The notes under the pieces were generated by a model that saw nothing but the letters and a program-made list of their open reading frames with translations, was not told where the DNA came from and did no database searches. A DNA stretch of 64,000 nucleotides, from positions 62,001 through 126,000 of the forward strand of contig NZ_FOIJ01000005.1 in NCBI RefSeq assembly GCF_900111745.1, read 5' to 3'. The position numbers and the translations under genes are program-made. The stretch is from Stigmatella erecta. GTDB lineage: Bacteria; Myxococcota; Myxococcia; Myxococcales; Myxococcaceae. Positions 50,263-59,143 of the stretch are shown in pieces. The stretch's first letter is position 1. Each line of letters starts with the position of its first letter.

Positions 50263-51156
50263 ATGTCCGATGAACTCGTCAGTGCCCTGTTGAAGGACGT
50301 GGATCTCCGGGTGGTGCTCGCCCTCACCTCGGGGCTGTCGCGCCAGGCCCGCGCCACGCACAAGAGTGAGCCCGCCTCCGCCGCCCTGCTGTCCCAGGGG
50401 CTCACGGCCGCGGCCCTGATGGGGGCGCTCCAGAAGAGCGAGGCGCGCATCAACATCCAGCTCGAGTGCGACGGGCCGCTGCGCGGCTTCTTCGTGGACG
50501 GGGACGCCGCGGGGCTGGTGCGCGGCTACCTCAAGAACCCCTACGTGGCCCACGTGGGCGCCGAGGGCCGGTACCGCTGGCGCCCGGTGTTCGGCAACAA
50601 GGGCTACATCTCCGTGCTGCGCGACATCGGCGGGGGCGAGTACTACCGCTCGTCGGTGGAGCTGGAGCGCTTCGATTTCACGGAAGACCTGGAGCGCTAC
50701 TTCGGCATCTCCGACCAGGTGGCCACCCAGCTCCTGCTGGAGCAGGTCCCCCGCCAGGAGGGCGGTGCCTCCGAGCCGCTGGGCACGGTGGCGGGTTTGA
50801 TTCTCCAACCGTTGCCCAACGGGGACCGGGACGCCTTCCAGGCCATTGGCGGCCAGCTCCGGGAGCGGTTCCGGCCGGTGCTGGAGTCGCATGGGACGGA
50901 AGGGGCCACCGCGGTGCTCAAGGCCCTGCTGCCCGATCAGCCCTCGCTGGAAGTCATGTCCCGCTACCCTCTGAGCTTCGGTTGCTCGTGCAGCCGGGAC
51001 CGGGTGAAGCGCGCCCTGCTGGCCATGGGCAAGGAGGAACTGCTGGACCTTCTGGAAAAGGACGGGCAGGCCGAGGCAACGTGCCAGTTTTGTACGACGC
51101 ATTACGTTATCCCCGGCCCGGAAATCCGGGAGTTGCTGACGGCCGCGTCGAACTAA
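50263..51156 (+). CDS. hslO: Hsp33 redox-activated chaperone
   Basis: 297 residues. MSDELVSALLKDVDLRVVLA opens the family. The C-terminal zinc switch is C241-x-C243 (FGCSCS) and C274-xx-C277 (TCQFC). Oxidation releases zinc, unfolds the linker and exposes the holdase surface during oxidative and heat stress. ATG 50263 chosen from the conserved start. It leads a plus-strand run with a phosphoribosyltransferase gene and selB. Confidence 0.95.
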   Translation: MSDELVSALLKDVDLRVVLALTSGLSRQARATHKSEPASAALLSQGLTAAALMGALQKSEARINIQLECDGPLRGFFVDGDAAGLVRGYLKNPYVAHVGAEGRYRWRPVFGNKGYISVLRDIGGGEYYRSSVELERFDFTEDLERYFGISDQVATQLLLEQVPRQEGGASEPLGTVAGLILQPLPNGDRDAFQAIGGQLRERFRPVLESHGTEGATAVLKALLPDQPSLEVMSRYPLSFGCSCSRDRVKRALLAMGKEELLDLLEKDGQAEATCQFCTTHYVIPGPEIRELLTAASN

Positions 51157-51213
51157 CGCAGAGAGGGGCCGCGTAGTAAGACGCGGCACGCACCTCAGCC
51201 GGAGTTCGAAACC

Positions 51214-51873
51214 GTGGCTACGAAGCGGGCAGCTCCCCGGAACGCCAAGCCCTCGAACGTGCCTTCCAAGCGGAAGGTCGAGAAGCTCGTCTCCATTCCC
51301 GACGATGTTGTCCTGGCCCCCCAGGTCGAAGCGCCGCGTCAGCAGGCGGGACGGGACTTGTCCCGGCAGCGCTCCGCGGCGAGGGAGCTGTCGTGGGCGG
51401 ACTTCGACCGCGCGGTGCAGGGCCTGGCGCGCGCCATCCGCAAGGCATACGCGCCGCAGGCCATCGTGGGGGTGGCCCACGGCGGGGTGTTCGTGGGCGG
51501 GGCGCTGGCCAGCGCGCTCGACTGTGAGTTCTTCCCCGTGCGCATCAGCCGCCGGAGCCGGGACCGGAAGGGCAGCGCCAAGCCCCAGATGTCCGGGGAG
51601 ATGCCGCGCGAGCTGAAGGGGCTGCGCGTGCTCATCGTCGATGACGTGGCCGCCAGTGGCGACACGCTGGAGCTGGCCTCCACGCGGGCGCGCGAGGTGG
51701 GGGCCCGGGACGTGAAGACCGCCGCCCTGGTGTCACGGCCGGAGGGGTACGTGCCCAGCTTCTGCTCGCTGAAGAGCTCCGAGGTGGTGGTCTTCCCCTG
51801 GGACTACGAGCCCACGCTGGCGGGCACTGCGTCCACCGACGACGACGTGGACCCGGACAAGGCGGGCGCGTGA
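51214..51873 (+). CDS. phosphoribosyltransferase-domain protein
   Basis: 219 residues from a GTG with GGAG nine bases upstream. After a basic ~60-residue N-terminal extension comes a PRTase fold, with VGVAHGGVFVGGALA and the PRPP-binding loop VLIVDDVAASGDT (139-151). Similar to xanthine/hypoxanthine PRTases and to regulatory PRTase-like proteins; the base is not predictable. 57 bases after hslO and 16 before selB, so in their operon. Confidence 0.82.
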   Translation: MATKRAAPRNAKPSNVPSKRKVEKLVSIPDDVVLAPQVEAPRQQAGRDLSRQRSAARELSWADFDRAVQGLARAIRKAYAPQAIVGVAHGGVFVGGALASALDCEFFPVRISRRSRDRKGSAKPQMSGEMPRELKGLRVLIVDDVAASGDTLELASTRAREVGARDVKTAALVSRPEGYVPSFCSLKSSEVVVFPWDYEPTLAGTASTDDDVDPDKAGA

Positions 51874-51889
51874 GGCGCGGGCCGGGGCG

Positions 51890-53806
51890 ATGATCATCGG
51901 GACGGCCGGCCACATCGATCACGGCAAGACGTCCCTGGTGAAGGCCCTGACCGGCATCGACACGGACCGGCTCAAGGAAGAGAAGCGCCGGGGCATCACC
52001 CTGGAGCTGGGCTTTGCCCACCTGGCGCTGGAGGGAGGCGCCGTGGCGGGCGTGGTGGATGTGCCCGGCCACGAGCGCTTCATCAAGGCGATGGCCGCGG
52101 GCGCCGGGGGCGTGGACCTGGCCGTGCTGGTGGTGGCCGCGGACGAGGGCGTCATGCCCCAGACCCGCGAGCACCTGGACATCTGCCGCCTGCTGGGTGT
52201 GAAGGCCGGGGTCATCGCCCTCACCAAGGCGGACCTGCTGGCGGACCTGGGCGGGGAGTGGCTCTCGCTGGTGAGGGCGGACCTGGTGGCGCTCACCGTG
52301 GGGACCTTCCTGGAGGGGGCCCCGGTGGTGCCGTGCTCCGCGAGGACCGGCGAGGGGCTCCCGGCGCTGCGCGCGGCCCTGTCCCAGGCGGCCCGGGCGC
52401 TGCCGGTGCGTCCCGCGGAGGGGCCCGCCTTCCTGCCGGTGGACCGCGTCTTCTCGCTCAAGGGCTTCGGCACGGTGGTGACGGGCACGCTGCTGTCGGG
52501 GACGCTGGAGGAAGAGGAGAGCGTCTCGCTGCTGCCGGGCCTGCCGGGGCCCCACCGTGTGCGGGGCCTCCAGGTGCATGGCGAGGCCCGGAAGCAGGTG
52601 CTCGCGGGGCAGCGGACGGCGGTGAACCTCGCCGGGGTGGAGGCCGGACAGCTTCACCGGGGCATGGTGCTGGTGCGCGCCGGGGAGCTGCCCGAGACGC
52701 GGATGCTGGATGTGGAGCTGAGCCTGCTGCCCGCCGTGGAGCAGGCGCTCCCCCGGCGCCGCAAGCTGCTGCTGCACCTGGGCACCGCACAGGTGGAGGC
52801 CACGGTGGCCTTGCTGGATCAGGAGCGCCTGGAGCCCGGCGCGACGGGGCTGGCCCAGCTGCGTCTGGCCGCCCCCGTGGCCGCGCTGGTGGGGCAGCGG
52901 TTCATCCTGCGCGGCTCGCGGGCCCTGCCGGGCCGGGGGGCCACGGTGGCCGGGGGCCGGGTGCTCTCGCTCACCCCGCCGCGCCGCCGCAAGGGCGCCG
53001 CCGCCGTGGTGGGGCAGCTGCTGGAGGCCGACGCGGGCGGACAGGCCGCGTGGCTGCTGCGGCAGGCCGGCTACCGGGGGCTGACCCAGGCGGAGCTGTT
53101 CGGCCGCGCGGGCCTTCCGCCGAAGACCCTTACCCGGGCCCTGGAGTTGCTGGGAAGCCGGGGAGGGGCGCTGTTGGTGGACCGCGACCGGCGGCTCTAC
53201 CTCGCGGGGGATGTCTTCGAGGCGCTGCAGCGGCGCACGGTGGCGATGCTGGCCGCCTTCCACGAGCGCGAGCCCCTGCGCGAGGGGCTCTCCCGGGAGG
53301 AGCTGCGCCAGCGGCTGTCCCCGGAGCTGGACCCGCGCATCTTCCAGAAGGTGACACAGGCCCTGGTGGAGCAGGGGCGGGCCGCGCTGGACAGGGACAC
53401 CATTCGGCTGCAGGGGCGGGGCCGGGTGCTCACCCTCGCGGACGAGGGGGCGCGTGCCCGGCTGGCGGCGGAGCTGTCTCAGGCGGCCCTGGCGCCTCCC
53501 ACGCTCGGCGAGCTCGCCGCGAAGCTCCAGCTCCCCCCCGCCCGGCTGCAGGAGTTACTGGCGGTGATGGTGAGGGAGGGACTTCTGGTGCGTGTGAGCG
53601 AAGCGCTACACTTCGATGCGACAGCATTGGCGGAGCTTCGCGAGCAGTTGGTGGCGTATCTGCGAGAGCACAAGGAGATCTCCACGCAGGCCTTCAAGGA
53701 CATGGTCGGCCAGAGCCGCAAGTTCATCATCCCGCTCTCGGAGTATTTCGACCGGGAGCGCGTCACGCTGCGCGTGGGCGATAAGCGGGTGCTGCGGCGA
53801 GGATGA
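51890..53806 (+). CDS. selB: selenocysteine-specific elongation factor
   Basis: 638 residues. GTPase motifs GHIDHGKT (7-14), GITLE, DVPGH (57-61) and TKAD (112-115), then EF-Tu-like domains 2-3. The C-terminus is a series of winged helices (~370-638) that bind the SECIS hairpin ([39 protein letters not shown]). SelB brings Sec-tRNA to UGA codons. selA, selC and selD are not in the window. The stop overlaps the next gene's start (ATGA), coupling selB to the histidine kinase. Confidence 0.95.
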   Translation: MIIGTAGHIDHGKTSLVKALTGIDTDRLKEEKRRGITLELGFAHLALEGGAVAGVVDVPGHERFIKAMAAGAGGVDLAVLVVAADEGVMPQTREHLDICRLLGVKAGVIALTKADLLADLGGEWLSLVRADLVALTVGTFLEGAPVVPCSARTGEGLPALRAALSQAARALPVRPAEGPAFLPVDRVFSLKGFGTVVTGTLLSGTLEEEESVSLLPGLPGPHRVRGLQVHGEARKQVLAGQRTAVNLAGVEAGQLHRGMVLVRAGELPETRMLDVELSLLPAVEQALPRRRKLLLHLGTAQVEATVALLDQERLEPGATGLAQLRLAAPVAALVGQRFILRGSRALPGRGATVAGGRVLSLTPPRRRKGAAAVVGQLLEADAGGQAAWLLRQAGYRGLTQAELFGRAGLPPKTLTRALELLGSRGGALLVDRDRRLYLAGDVFEALQRRTVAMLAAFHEREPLREGLSREELRQRLSPELDPRIFQKVTQALVEQGRAALDRDTIRLQGRGRVLTLADEGARARLAAELSQAALAPPTLGELAAKLQLPPARLQELLAVMVREGLLVRVSEALHFDATALAELREQLVAYLREHKEISTQAFKDMVGQSRKFIIPLSEYFDRERVTLRVGDKRVLRRG

Positions 53807-56313
53807 GCACGACGCCTTACAGCCCGGCGCAACTGCGCGCCTTGATCGAGGCCTTCGAGAACCCGATGGTCGTGCTCAAGGAGCGTTCTCTGTGGCTGGT
53901 GAACGAGGCCTACCTGCGCATGCTGGGCTTGCCGCGCGGGGAGGTGGAAGGCGAGTCGGCCCTGAGGTTCATCAGCCCGCACGAGCGCAGCCTGCTGGGC
54001 GCCTCGCTGCAAGCGCTCCTGGAGGGGGCACCGCCGCCCACCGGCTCCGTCCGGCACCTGGTCCCCGCGTCGGGGGGGCGGATGCTCAAGATGGCCATCC
54101 AACCCCAGGAGGTGGCGCTGGAGGATGGCTCCAAGGGCTGGCTGCTCAACCTCATCCCCCTGACGGAGCTGATGCCGCTGTTGAACATGGCCGAGCGTTT
54201 GATGGAGCGCTCGGCCCGGCTGGTGACGGCGCGCTCCGAGCAGGCGGTGCGCCAGGTGACCCTGGAGATGCTGGCCTCGGCGGGCTTCCTGGCGCGGTTC
54301 CTCTCGCGCGACGGAGAGTGCCTGGGGCCCAGCGGCGAGAGGCCGCTGCCGGAGGATGGGCCGCGGGTGAAGGAGGCGCTCTCCCAGGGACACCCCGTCT
54401 TCGGGGCCCTGGGGCCCGGCACCTCGTTTCACGTCTATGTGCCCCTGGGCGAGGCGCTCCAGGAGGTGTTGTGGGTGGGGGGCTCGGAGCTGGCGCTGAC
54501 GCACGGCTCGGTGCTGATGCTCTTCGCCAAGATGGTGGGGGCGGCGCTGTCCGAGGCGCGCCTGCAGGCCGAGAGCGCCCGCGGCAAGTGGGAGATGGAG
54601 GCGCTGGCGGAGGTGGCGCGCTTCGTGGCGCGGGTGGAGCCTCCCAGCGCCAGCGCGTTCCTCGAGCGGCTCCAGGGGCTGCTGTCCGCCGACGCGGTCC
54701 TGCTGCATGTCCGGGAAGAGGAGGGCGCGCCGCCGGTGCCCAAGGCCTGCGTGGGGCTGAAGGCGGGGGACCCCTCCCGCGACATGGTGCGCCTGGGCCG
54801 GGTGTTGAGCGAGGCGGTGCTGGGCGGTGAGCCGGGCGTCTTGTCGGGCGAGGCCGAGGGCCAGGCCCTGCGGGAGGCCTCGGGCGGCAAGCTGGGCAGT
54901 GGGGCCGCGGTGCGCCTGACCCGGGGAGGCGCGGTGTACGGCACCCTCCAGGTGCTGCGCGGGCCGGAGCGCCCCTTCCAGCGCGAGGACCTGCGGCTGC
55001 TGGGCACGGTGGCCGAGCTGCTGGTGACGCTGCTGGAGCAGCACCGCCTTCGCGCCGAGTCCGCGCGGCAGCTCTCCGAGACGCGCCTGCTGCTGGACCT
55101 GGCCCGCACCACCTCGGCGGTGCTCGACACGGCCAGCATCCTGGACCTGGCGGCGGACTTCCTCGTGCGCCTATTAGGGGTGTCCAACTGCGCCATCCTG
55201 CTCTACGACGACCAGGCGAAGATGCTGCGCGGCGCGGCGGCCTCGTCCACCCACCGGGACTTCTTCCGCGAGGTGACGCTCCCGCTCACCAGCGATGACG
55301 TGGCGGCCCGCGCGGCCCGCGAGCGCCGGTCCATCGCCGTGGAGGACGTGGAGAAGGCCGCGGGGGAGGGCATTCCCGCGTTCGTCCAGACCCTGGGCGA
55401 GAAGGCGCTGCTGGCCCTGCCTCTCACCTCGCGCGACGAGCTCATCGGCGTGGTGCTGGTGGATGACACCCGGGGGCCGCGCGTCTTTGGCCCCTCGCTC
55501 ATCGAACTGGCGGAGGCCACCTGCGGCCAGCTCTCCATGGCCATCGCCAACGCGCGGCTCTACGAGTCGCTCTGGGCCTCGTACGCGGAGCTGGCGGCCA
55601 CGCGCGCGGAGATGGTCAAGCGGGAGCGGCTCGCGGCCCTGGGGGAGCTGTCCGCCATCGTCGCCCACGAGGTCCGCAATCCCCTGGGGGTCATCTTCAA
55701 CGCCGTGGCGTCGCTGCGCCGCCTGGTTCCCCTCCAGGGGGACGCCTCCATGCTGCTGGACATCCTGGCCGAGGAGAGCGATCGCCTCAACCGCATGGTG
55801 GCGGACCTGCTGGACTACACGCGGCCCCGGGAGCCCATCCTCCATCCGGAGCACCTGGACCGCGTGATTCAGGACGCGCTGGACGCGGCCCGGCTCCAGG
55901 GGGGCCCCGGCGGCCAGACGGTCTCCGTGCAGATGGACGTAGAGCCCGCGCTGCCGCCGGTGCCCATGGACCGGCGGCTCATCCGCCAGGCGCTCATCAA
56001 CATCATCGTCAACGCCATCCAGGCCATGCCTCATGGGGGCGTGGTGCGGGTGAATGCCCGCCGCGAGCCCCACGCGGGCCGTGAGTCCCTGCGCATCGAC
56101 GTGACGGACCAGGGCATGGGCATTCCCGCGGAACTCTTGCACCGTGTCTTCGAACCCTTCTTCACCACCAAGGCCCAGGGCACCGGCCTGGGTCTGGCCG
56201 TGGTGAAGCGCATCCTGGAAGAGCACCGCGGGGAGATCGCCGTGGAAGGCACCCAGGGCCAGGGCACCACCTTCACCCTCCGGCTTCCCTTCCAACCACC
56301 GACGCTCCCGTGA
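53803..56313 (+). CDS. pxrK: PAS/GAF sensor histidine kinase, probable PxrK
   Basis: 836 residues. PAS-like ~10-125 (LIEAFENPMVVLKERSLWLV), two GAF-like regions (~270-410 and ~430-590), HisKA with ELSAIVAHEVRNPLGV (His622), and HATPase_c (DQGMGIPAELLHRVFEPFFT, GTGLGLAVVKRI). No membrane helix, so it senses a cytoplasmic signal. NtrB-like. It overlaps selB by ATGA and the NtrC-type regulator by GTGA, so the two are a pair. Position and partner match pxrK, which, as I recall, lies beside the Pxr sRNA gene in M. xanthus; the name depends on the sRNA call below. Confidence 0.88.
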   Translation: MSTTPYSPAQLRALIEAFENPMVVLKERSLWLVNEAYLRMLGLPRGEVEGESALRFISPHERSLLGASLQALLEGAPPPTGSVRHLVPASGGRMLKMAIQPQEVALEDGSKGWLLNLIPLTELMPLLNMAERLMERSARLVTARSEQAVRQVTLEMLASAGFLARFLSRDGECLGPSGERPLPEDGPRVKEALSQGHPVFGALGPGTSFHVYVPLGEALQEVLWVGGSELALTHGSVLMLFAKMVGAALSEARLQAESARGKWEMEALAEVARFVARVEPPSASAFLERLQGLLSADAVLLHVREEEGAPPVPKACVGLKAGDPSRDMVRLGRVLSEAVLGGEPGVLSGEAEGQALREASGGKLGSGAAVRLTRGGAVYGTLQVLRGPERPFQREDLRLLGTVAELLVTLLEQHRLRAESARQLSETRLLLDLARTTSAVLDTASILDLAADFLVRLLGVSNCAILLYDDQAKMLRGAAASSTHRDFFREVTLPLTSDDVAARAARERRSIAVEDVEKAAGEGIPAFVQTLGEKALLALPLTSRDELIGVVLVDDTRGPRVFGPSLIELAEATCGQLSMAIANARLYESLWASYAELAATRAEMVKRERLAALGELSAIVAHEVRNPLGVIFNAVASLRRLVPLQGDASMLLDILAEESDRLNRMVADLLDYTRPREPILHPEHLDRVIQDALDAARLQGGPGGQTVSVQMDVEPALPPVPMDRRLIRQALINIIVNAIQAMPHGGVVRVNARREPHAGRESLRIDVTDQGMGIPAELLHRVFEPFFTTKAQGTGLGLAVVKRILEEHRGEIAVEGTQGQGTTFTLRLPFQPPTLP

Positions 56314-57740
56314 ACGACGCCAGCTCTCTTCCCCTCCGTGGACGCATCCTTGTGGTGGATGACCAACGCAACATGCGCGCCACCACCGCGCTCCTCCTGC
56401 GCGCCGCAGGCCACACCGTGTCCGAGGCCGCCACCGGCGAGGAGGCCCTGGGCCTGCTGGCGGGCGGCGGCGTGGACCTGCTCCTCACCGACCTCAAGAT
56501 GGAGCCCATGGATGGGCTCACGCTGCTCAAGCGGGCCCTGGAGGTGGCGCCGCGGCTCCAGGTCATCTTGATGACGGCCTTCGGCTCCATCGAGAGCGCC
56601 GTGGAGGCCATGCGGCTGGGCGCGTACGACTACGTGACGAAGCCCTTCAAGGAGAGCGAGGTCCGCTACCGCGTGGAGCGGGCCCTGGAGCGCGCGGGGC
56701 TGCTGTCCGCGGTGAACATGTTCTCCGGCGAGTTCAACCAGCGCCACGGCCTGTCCGCGCTGGTGGGCAGCAGCCCGGCGATGCTGGAGCTGAAGACGCG
56801 GCTGGTGCGCGTGGCGCAGAGCGACGCCACCGTCCTCATCCAGGGCGAGAGCGGTACCGGCAAGGAGCTGGTGGCCCGGGCGCTGCACGCCCAGAGCCGC
56901 CGCAGCACCAAGCCCTTCGTGCCCGTCAATTGCGCGGCCATCTCCGAGACGCTGCTGGAGAGCGAGTTGTTCGGCCACGCCAAGGGCGCCTTCACCGGCG
57001 CGGTGAAGACCCGGCGCGGCCTGTTCGAGGAGGCCGACGGCGGCACCCTCTTCATCGACGAGGTGACGGAGACGAGCCCCGCCTTCCAGTCCAAGCTGCT
57101 GCGCACGCTCCAGGAAGGAGAGGTGCGACGGGTGGGCGAGTCCACCTCGCTGCGCGTGGATGTGCGCACCGCGGCCGCCACCAACCGGGACATCGAGCTG
57201 GAGGTGCAAGAGAAGCGCTTCCGGCAGGACCTGTACTACCGGCTCAACGTGGTGACGCTGCGGGTGCCCCCCTTGAGGGAGCGGCTGGAGGATGTGCCCG
57301 CACTCGCCAAGCACTTCCTGGAGCGCTCCAATGCGCGGAGCCCACGGCCCCGGCAGCTCTCGGCCTCGGCGGTGGCGCACCTGATGGGCTATGCGTTCCC
57401 GGGCAACGTCCGCGAGCTGGAGAACCTCATCGAGCAGGCCGCGGCCCTGGCCGAGGGCGACGAGCTGCAAGCGGAGGACTTTCCGATTCGCCCCCAGACG
57501 AAGGCGGCCGCCCCGGCCGGCAATGGCCACGTCTCCCTGGTGGAATCCCCCGGGGCGCGGATTCCCACCCTGGCCGAGATGGTGGATGAGGCCGAGCGGC
57601 GGGCCATCGCGCAGTCCCTGGAACGCAACGGGACGGACCTGGCCCGGGTCGCCGAGGAACTGGGCATCTCCTCCACCACCCTGTGGCGCAAGATGAAGCG
57701 CCTCAACCTCCGGCCGCCCGGAGACGTGGGCCGGGAGTGA
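56310..57740 (+). CDS. pxrR: NtrC-family sigma-54 activator, probable PxrR
   Basis: 476 residues from a GTG overlapping the kinase stop. Receiver ~10-125 (ILVVDDQRN, phospho-Asp61 in LLLTDLKM, Lys111). AAA+ domain ~150-390 with Walker A GESGTGKE (179-186), the sigma-54-contacting GAFTGA (226-231) and GGTLFIDEV. C-terminal Fis-type helix-turn-helix ~430-470 (DLARVAEELGISSTTLWRKM). It should oligomerise on upstream sites and open sigma-54 promoters. Just downstream are three palindromes, a -24/-12 promoter and a small RNA, its obvious target. Confidence 0.93.
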   Translation: MNDASSLPLRGRILVVDDQRNMRATTALLLRAAGHTVSEAATGEEALGLLAGGGVDLLLTDLKMEPMDGLTLLKRALEVAPRLQVILMTAFGSIESAVEAMRLGAYDYVTKPFKESEVRYRVERALERAGLLSAVNMFSGEFNQRHGLSALVGSSPAMLELKTRLVRVAQSDATVLIQGESGTGKELVARALHAQSRRSTKPFVPVNCAAISETLLESELFGHAKGAFTGAVKTRRGLFEEADGGTLFIDEVTETSPAFQSKLLRTLQEGEVRRVGESTSLRVDVRTAAATNRDIELEVQEKRFRQDLYYRLNVVTLRVPPLRERLEDVPALAKHFLERSNARSPRPRQLSASAVAHLMGYAFPGNVRELENLIEQAAALAEGDELQAEDFPIRPQTKAAAPAGNGHVSLVESPGARIPTLAEMVDEAERRAIAQSLERNGTDLARVAEELGISSTTLWRKMKRLNLRPPGDVGRE

Positions 57741-57823
57741 TCTCCCGGAGGGGCTCTCCGGCCCAGGGCCGGAGCCCCTCCCTCACCGGCAGGCAGAGCG
57801 TTCGGTGATGGAAAGACCAAGGG

Positions 57824-57938
57824 CCTGAAATGGCTGGAATTTTTCAGAGTTGAAAGCCTATTTCCGGCCACAGTGGATGGAAAAGGCGGGGGGCAGACCC
57901 CCGGGTGATGATAAACACCTGAAATCACTGGGATTTTT
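57824..57938 (+). repeat. pair of 21-base direct repeats upstream of pxr
   Basis: 57824-57844 and 57918-57938 share 18 of 21 bases (CCTGAAATxxCTGGxATTTTT), 94 bases apart. A third partial copy, CACTGGGATT, lies at 58053-58062. Confidence 0.6.
57842..57855. promoter_or_regulatory. enhancer-like palindrome 1 (TTTCA-N4-TGAAA variant)
   Basis: TTTCAGAGTTGAAA, centred about 258 bases before the predicted pxr start. A likely site for the NtrC-type regulator encoded upstream. Confidence 0.55.
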
Positions 57939-57969
57939 AAAAAGAGGCCTCAGGACGAACCCCGAGTCA

Positions 57970-57983
57970 TTTCAGATCTGAAA
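57970..57983. promoter_or_regulatory. enhancer-like palindrome 2 (perfect)
   Basis: TTTCAGATCTGAAA, a perfect 14-base palindrome about 130 bases before the predicted start; a normal distance for a sigma-54 enhancer. Confidence 0.65.
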
Positions 57984-57987
57984 CCGA

Positions 57988-58001
57988 TTTCAGAGGTGAA
58001 A
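57988..58001. promoter_or_regulatory. enhancer-like palindrome 3
   Basis: TTTCAGAGGTGAAA, its start 18 bases after the start of palindrome 2, so the two lie on nearby helix faces as in paired NtrC-type sites. Confidence 0.62.
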
Positions 58002-58079
58002 TGGAGCCATCGGGGGGGCTGCAAGGGGTGCCAACACTCAACCCCTTGGAAACACTGGGATTCAGCCCTCCGAAGCGGC

Positions 58080-58095
58080 TGGCACGAGGACTGCT
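58080..58095 (+). promoter_or_regulatory. sigma-54 promoter of the pxr small RNA
   Basis: TGGCACG, AGGA, CTGCT: invariant GG (58081-58082) and GC (58093-58094) at the correct 12-base spacing, one mismatch in the -12 element. Predicted start near 58106. Confidence 0.82.
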
Positions 58096-58105
58096 ATAGA
58101 GATGC

Positions 58106-58229
58106 CCGGGACGCATCGAAGCGAGGCTGAAGGTGGTTCCCCCCCACCCCTTCAGCACTTCCGGTGAGTCACCTTTAGAAGAACCCGCGGCCCGGTACCC
58201 TCTTGGGGTATCGGGCCGCCTTCTTTTCT
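58106..58229 (+). ncRNA. pxr: Pxr-family developmental small RNA
   Basis: About 125 nt between a sigma-54 promoter and a strong terminator, with no coding frame. Three stem-loops. SL1 is 58126-58156: GCTGAAGG pairs with CCTTCAGC, TGG with CCA, and the loop contains seven consecutive C (58139-58145). SL2 is 58163-58173 (GGTG/CACC). SL3 is the terminator. As I recall the M. xanthus work, Pxr is a sigma-54-dependent sRNA with three stem-loops that blocks fruiting-body development during growth, and a base change in a seven-cytosine SL1 loop restored development in an evolved strain. The match in position, promoter and structure is strong. Targets unknown from sequence. Confidence 0.85.
58187..58229 (+). 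terminator. rho-independent terminator (SL3) of pxr
   Basis: GCGGCCCGGTACCC pairs with GGGTATCGGGCCGC (14 bp, one G-T), loop TCTTG, then CTTCTTTTCT. It may also shield the convergent gene, whose stop is 11 bases on. Confidence 0.9.
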
Positions 58230-58239
58230 GGCCCATGCG

Positions 58240-58980
58240 TCAGTGCGGTGCCCGGGCCTTTTGGCTCTGCCGGTACGTGGGGATGCGCGAGGAGTGAATG
58301 AAGCCGACGGGCTGAATGCCCCGTCCGGTGCGGAAAGGCCAGAAGCGCAGGAGCGCGGGGTCCAGGGTGACTTCCTCCACCAGCCGCAGCTCCGCGAGCG
58401 GCCACCACTGGCCCGCCAGCTCACCGCGCAGGGGCCGCGCCTCGAGGGTGAACAGGGCGCGTCCGGCCTGGACGGCGGTTTGGATGCGCTCCACGCGGTC
58501 CTGGCCCGGAGTCTCATCGCGGTTGGAGACCAGACGCAGCTTCACCCGTCCCAGCCCCGTCACCTCGAAAGGGGAGACGGCGTAGTAGTCGTTCTTCCGC
58601 CAGTCGTGGGTGTCCGTGGTGAGGGGCGCCAGCCCCAACGTCCAGATCGACCGCAGGGTGGCGAAGAGGAGATCCTGGTCTCCCTCGGCGGGCGCCTCGG
58701 TGACGGTCTCCGTGGTCCTCAAGCGCACCGCCAGCCCGAGCACATCCGGCCACTCCCGGTGGCCGCGCCACAGCGCGGTCGACAGCCGCACGAGGGCGGG
58801 GCCGGGCACGTTCACGGCCAGGGGATGGAGGGCCGCGTGCGTATCGAGCGCCTTCACCTCGCCCCGGAAGGTGATGCCCTCCGGGTGGAGCAGGCGGGCG
58901 TGGCGGATCTTCGCCCCCACGCGCACCACGGGGCTCCACAGCGCGCCGACGAAACGGCCCAGGTTTTCCGACAGCGACAT
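58240..58980 (-). CDS. catalase-fold-like protein (catalase-related, short)
   Basis: 246 residues; half the size of a catalase. The pattern LLHPEGITFRGEVKALD, PALVRLSTALWRGHREWPDV, LGLAVRLRTT recalls the N-terminal beta-barrel of heme catalases, where the active-site His and barrel strands lie. No distal His/Asn or proximal Tyr motif is evident. Function unknown. GGAGG eight bases before the ATG supports the start. Its stop lies just past the pxr terminator, so it converges on the small RNA. Confidence 0.5.
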   Translation of the reverse strand: MSLSENLGRFVGALWSPVVRVGAKIRHARLLHPEGITFRGEVKALDTHAALHPLAVNVPGPALVRLSTALWRGHREWPDVLGLAVRLRTTETVTEAPAEGDQDLLFATLRSIWTLGLAPLTTDTHDWRKNDYYAVSPFEVTGLGRVKLRLVSNRDETPGQDRVERIQTAVQAGRALFTLEARPLRGELAGQWWPLAELRLVEEVTLDPALLRFWPFRTGRGIQPVGFIHSSRIPTYRQSQKARAPH

Positions 58981-59087
58981 GTGACGCCCTCCCAGGCCAA
59001 AAGTGGAGCGGGGAGGGTGGACAGAGAAGGGGCCATGCCCGGGGCCTGATTGGCTGCTTGCTGGGGAGGAGGACCCCGCTCATGACA

Positions 59088-59118
59088 ACGCCCGCCCCGG
59101 CGAAGCCAGGACGGGCGT
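59088..59118 (-). terminator. hairpin after nuoN
   Basis: ACGCCCG pairs with CGGGCGT around a partly paired GC-rich loop, 26 bases beyond the nuoN stop on the minus strand. Poor T-tract, so only suggestive. The rest of 58981-59143 shows nothing. Confidence 0.35.
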
Positions 59119-59143
59119 GCACCCCGGCCTTCCGTGGGAGGGG

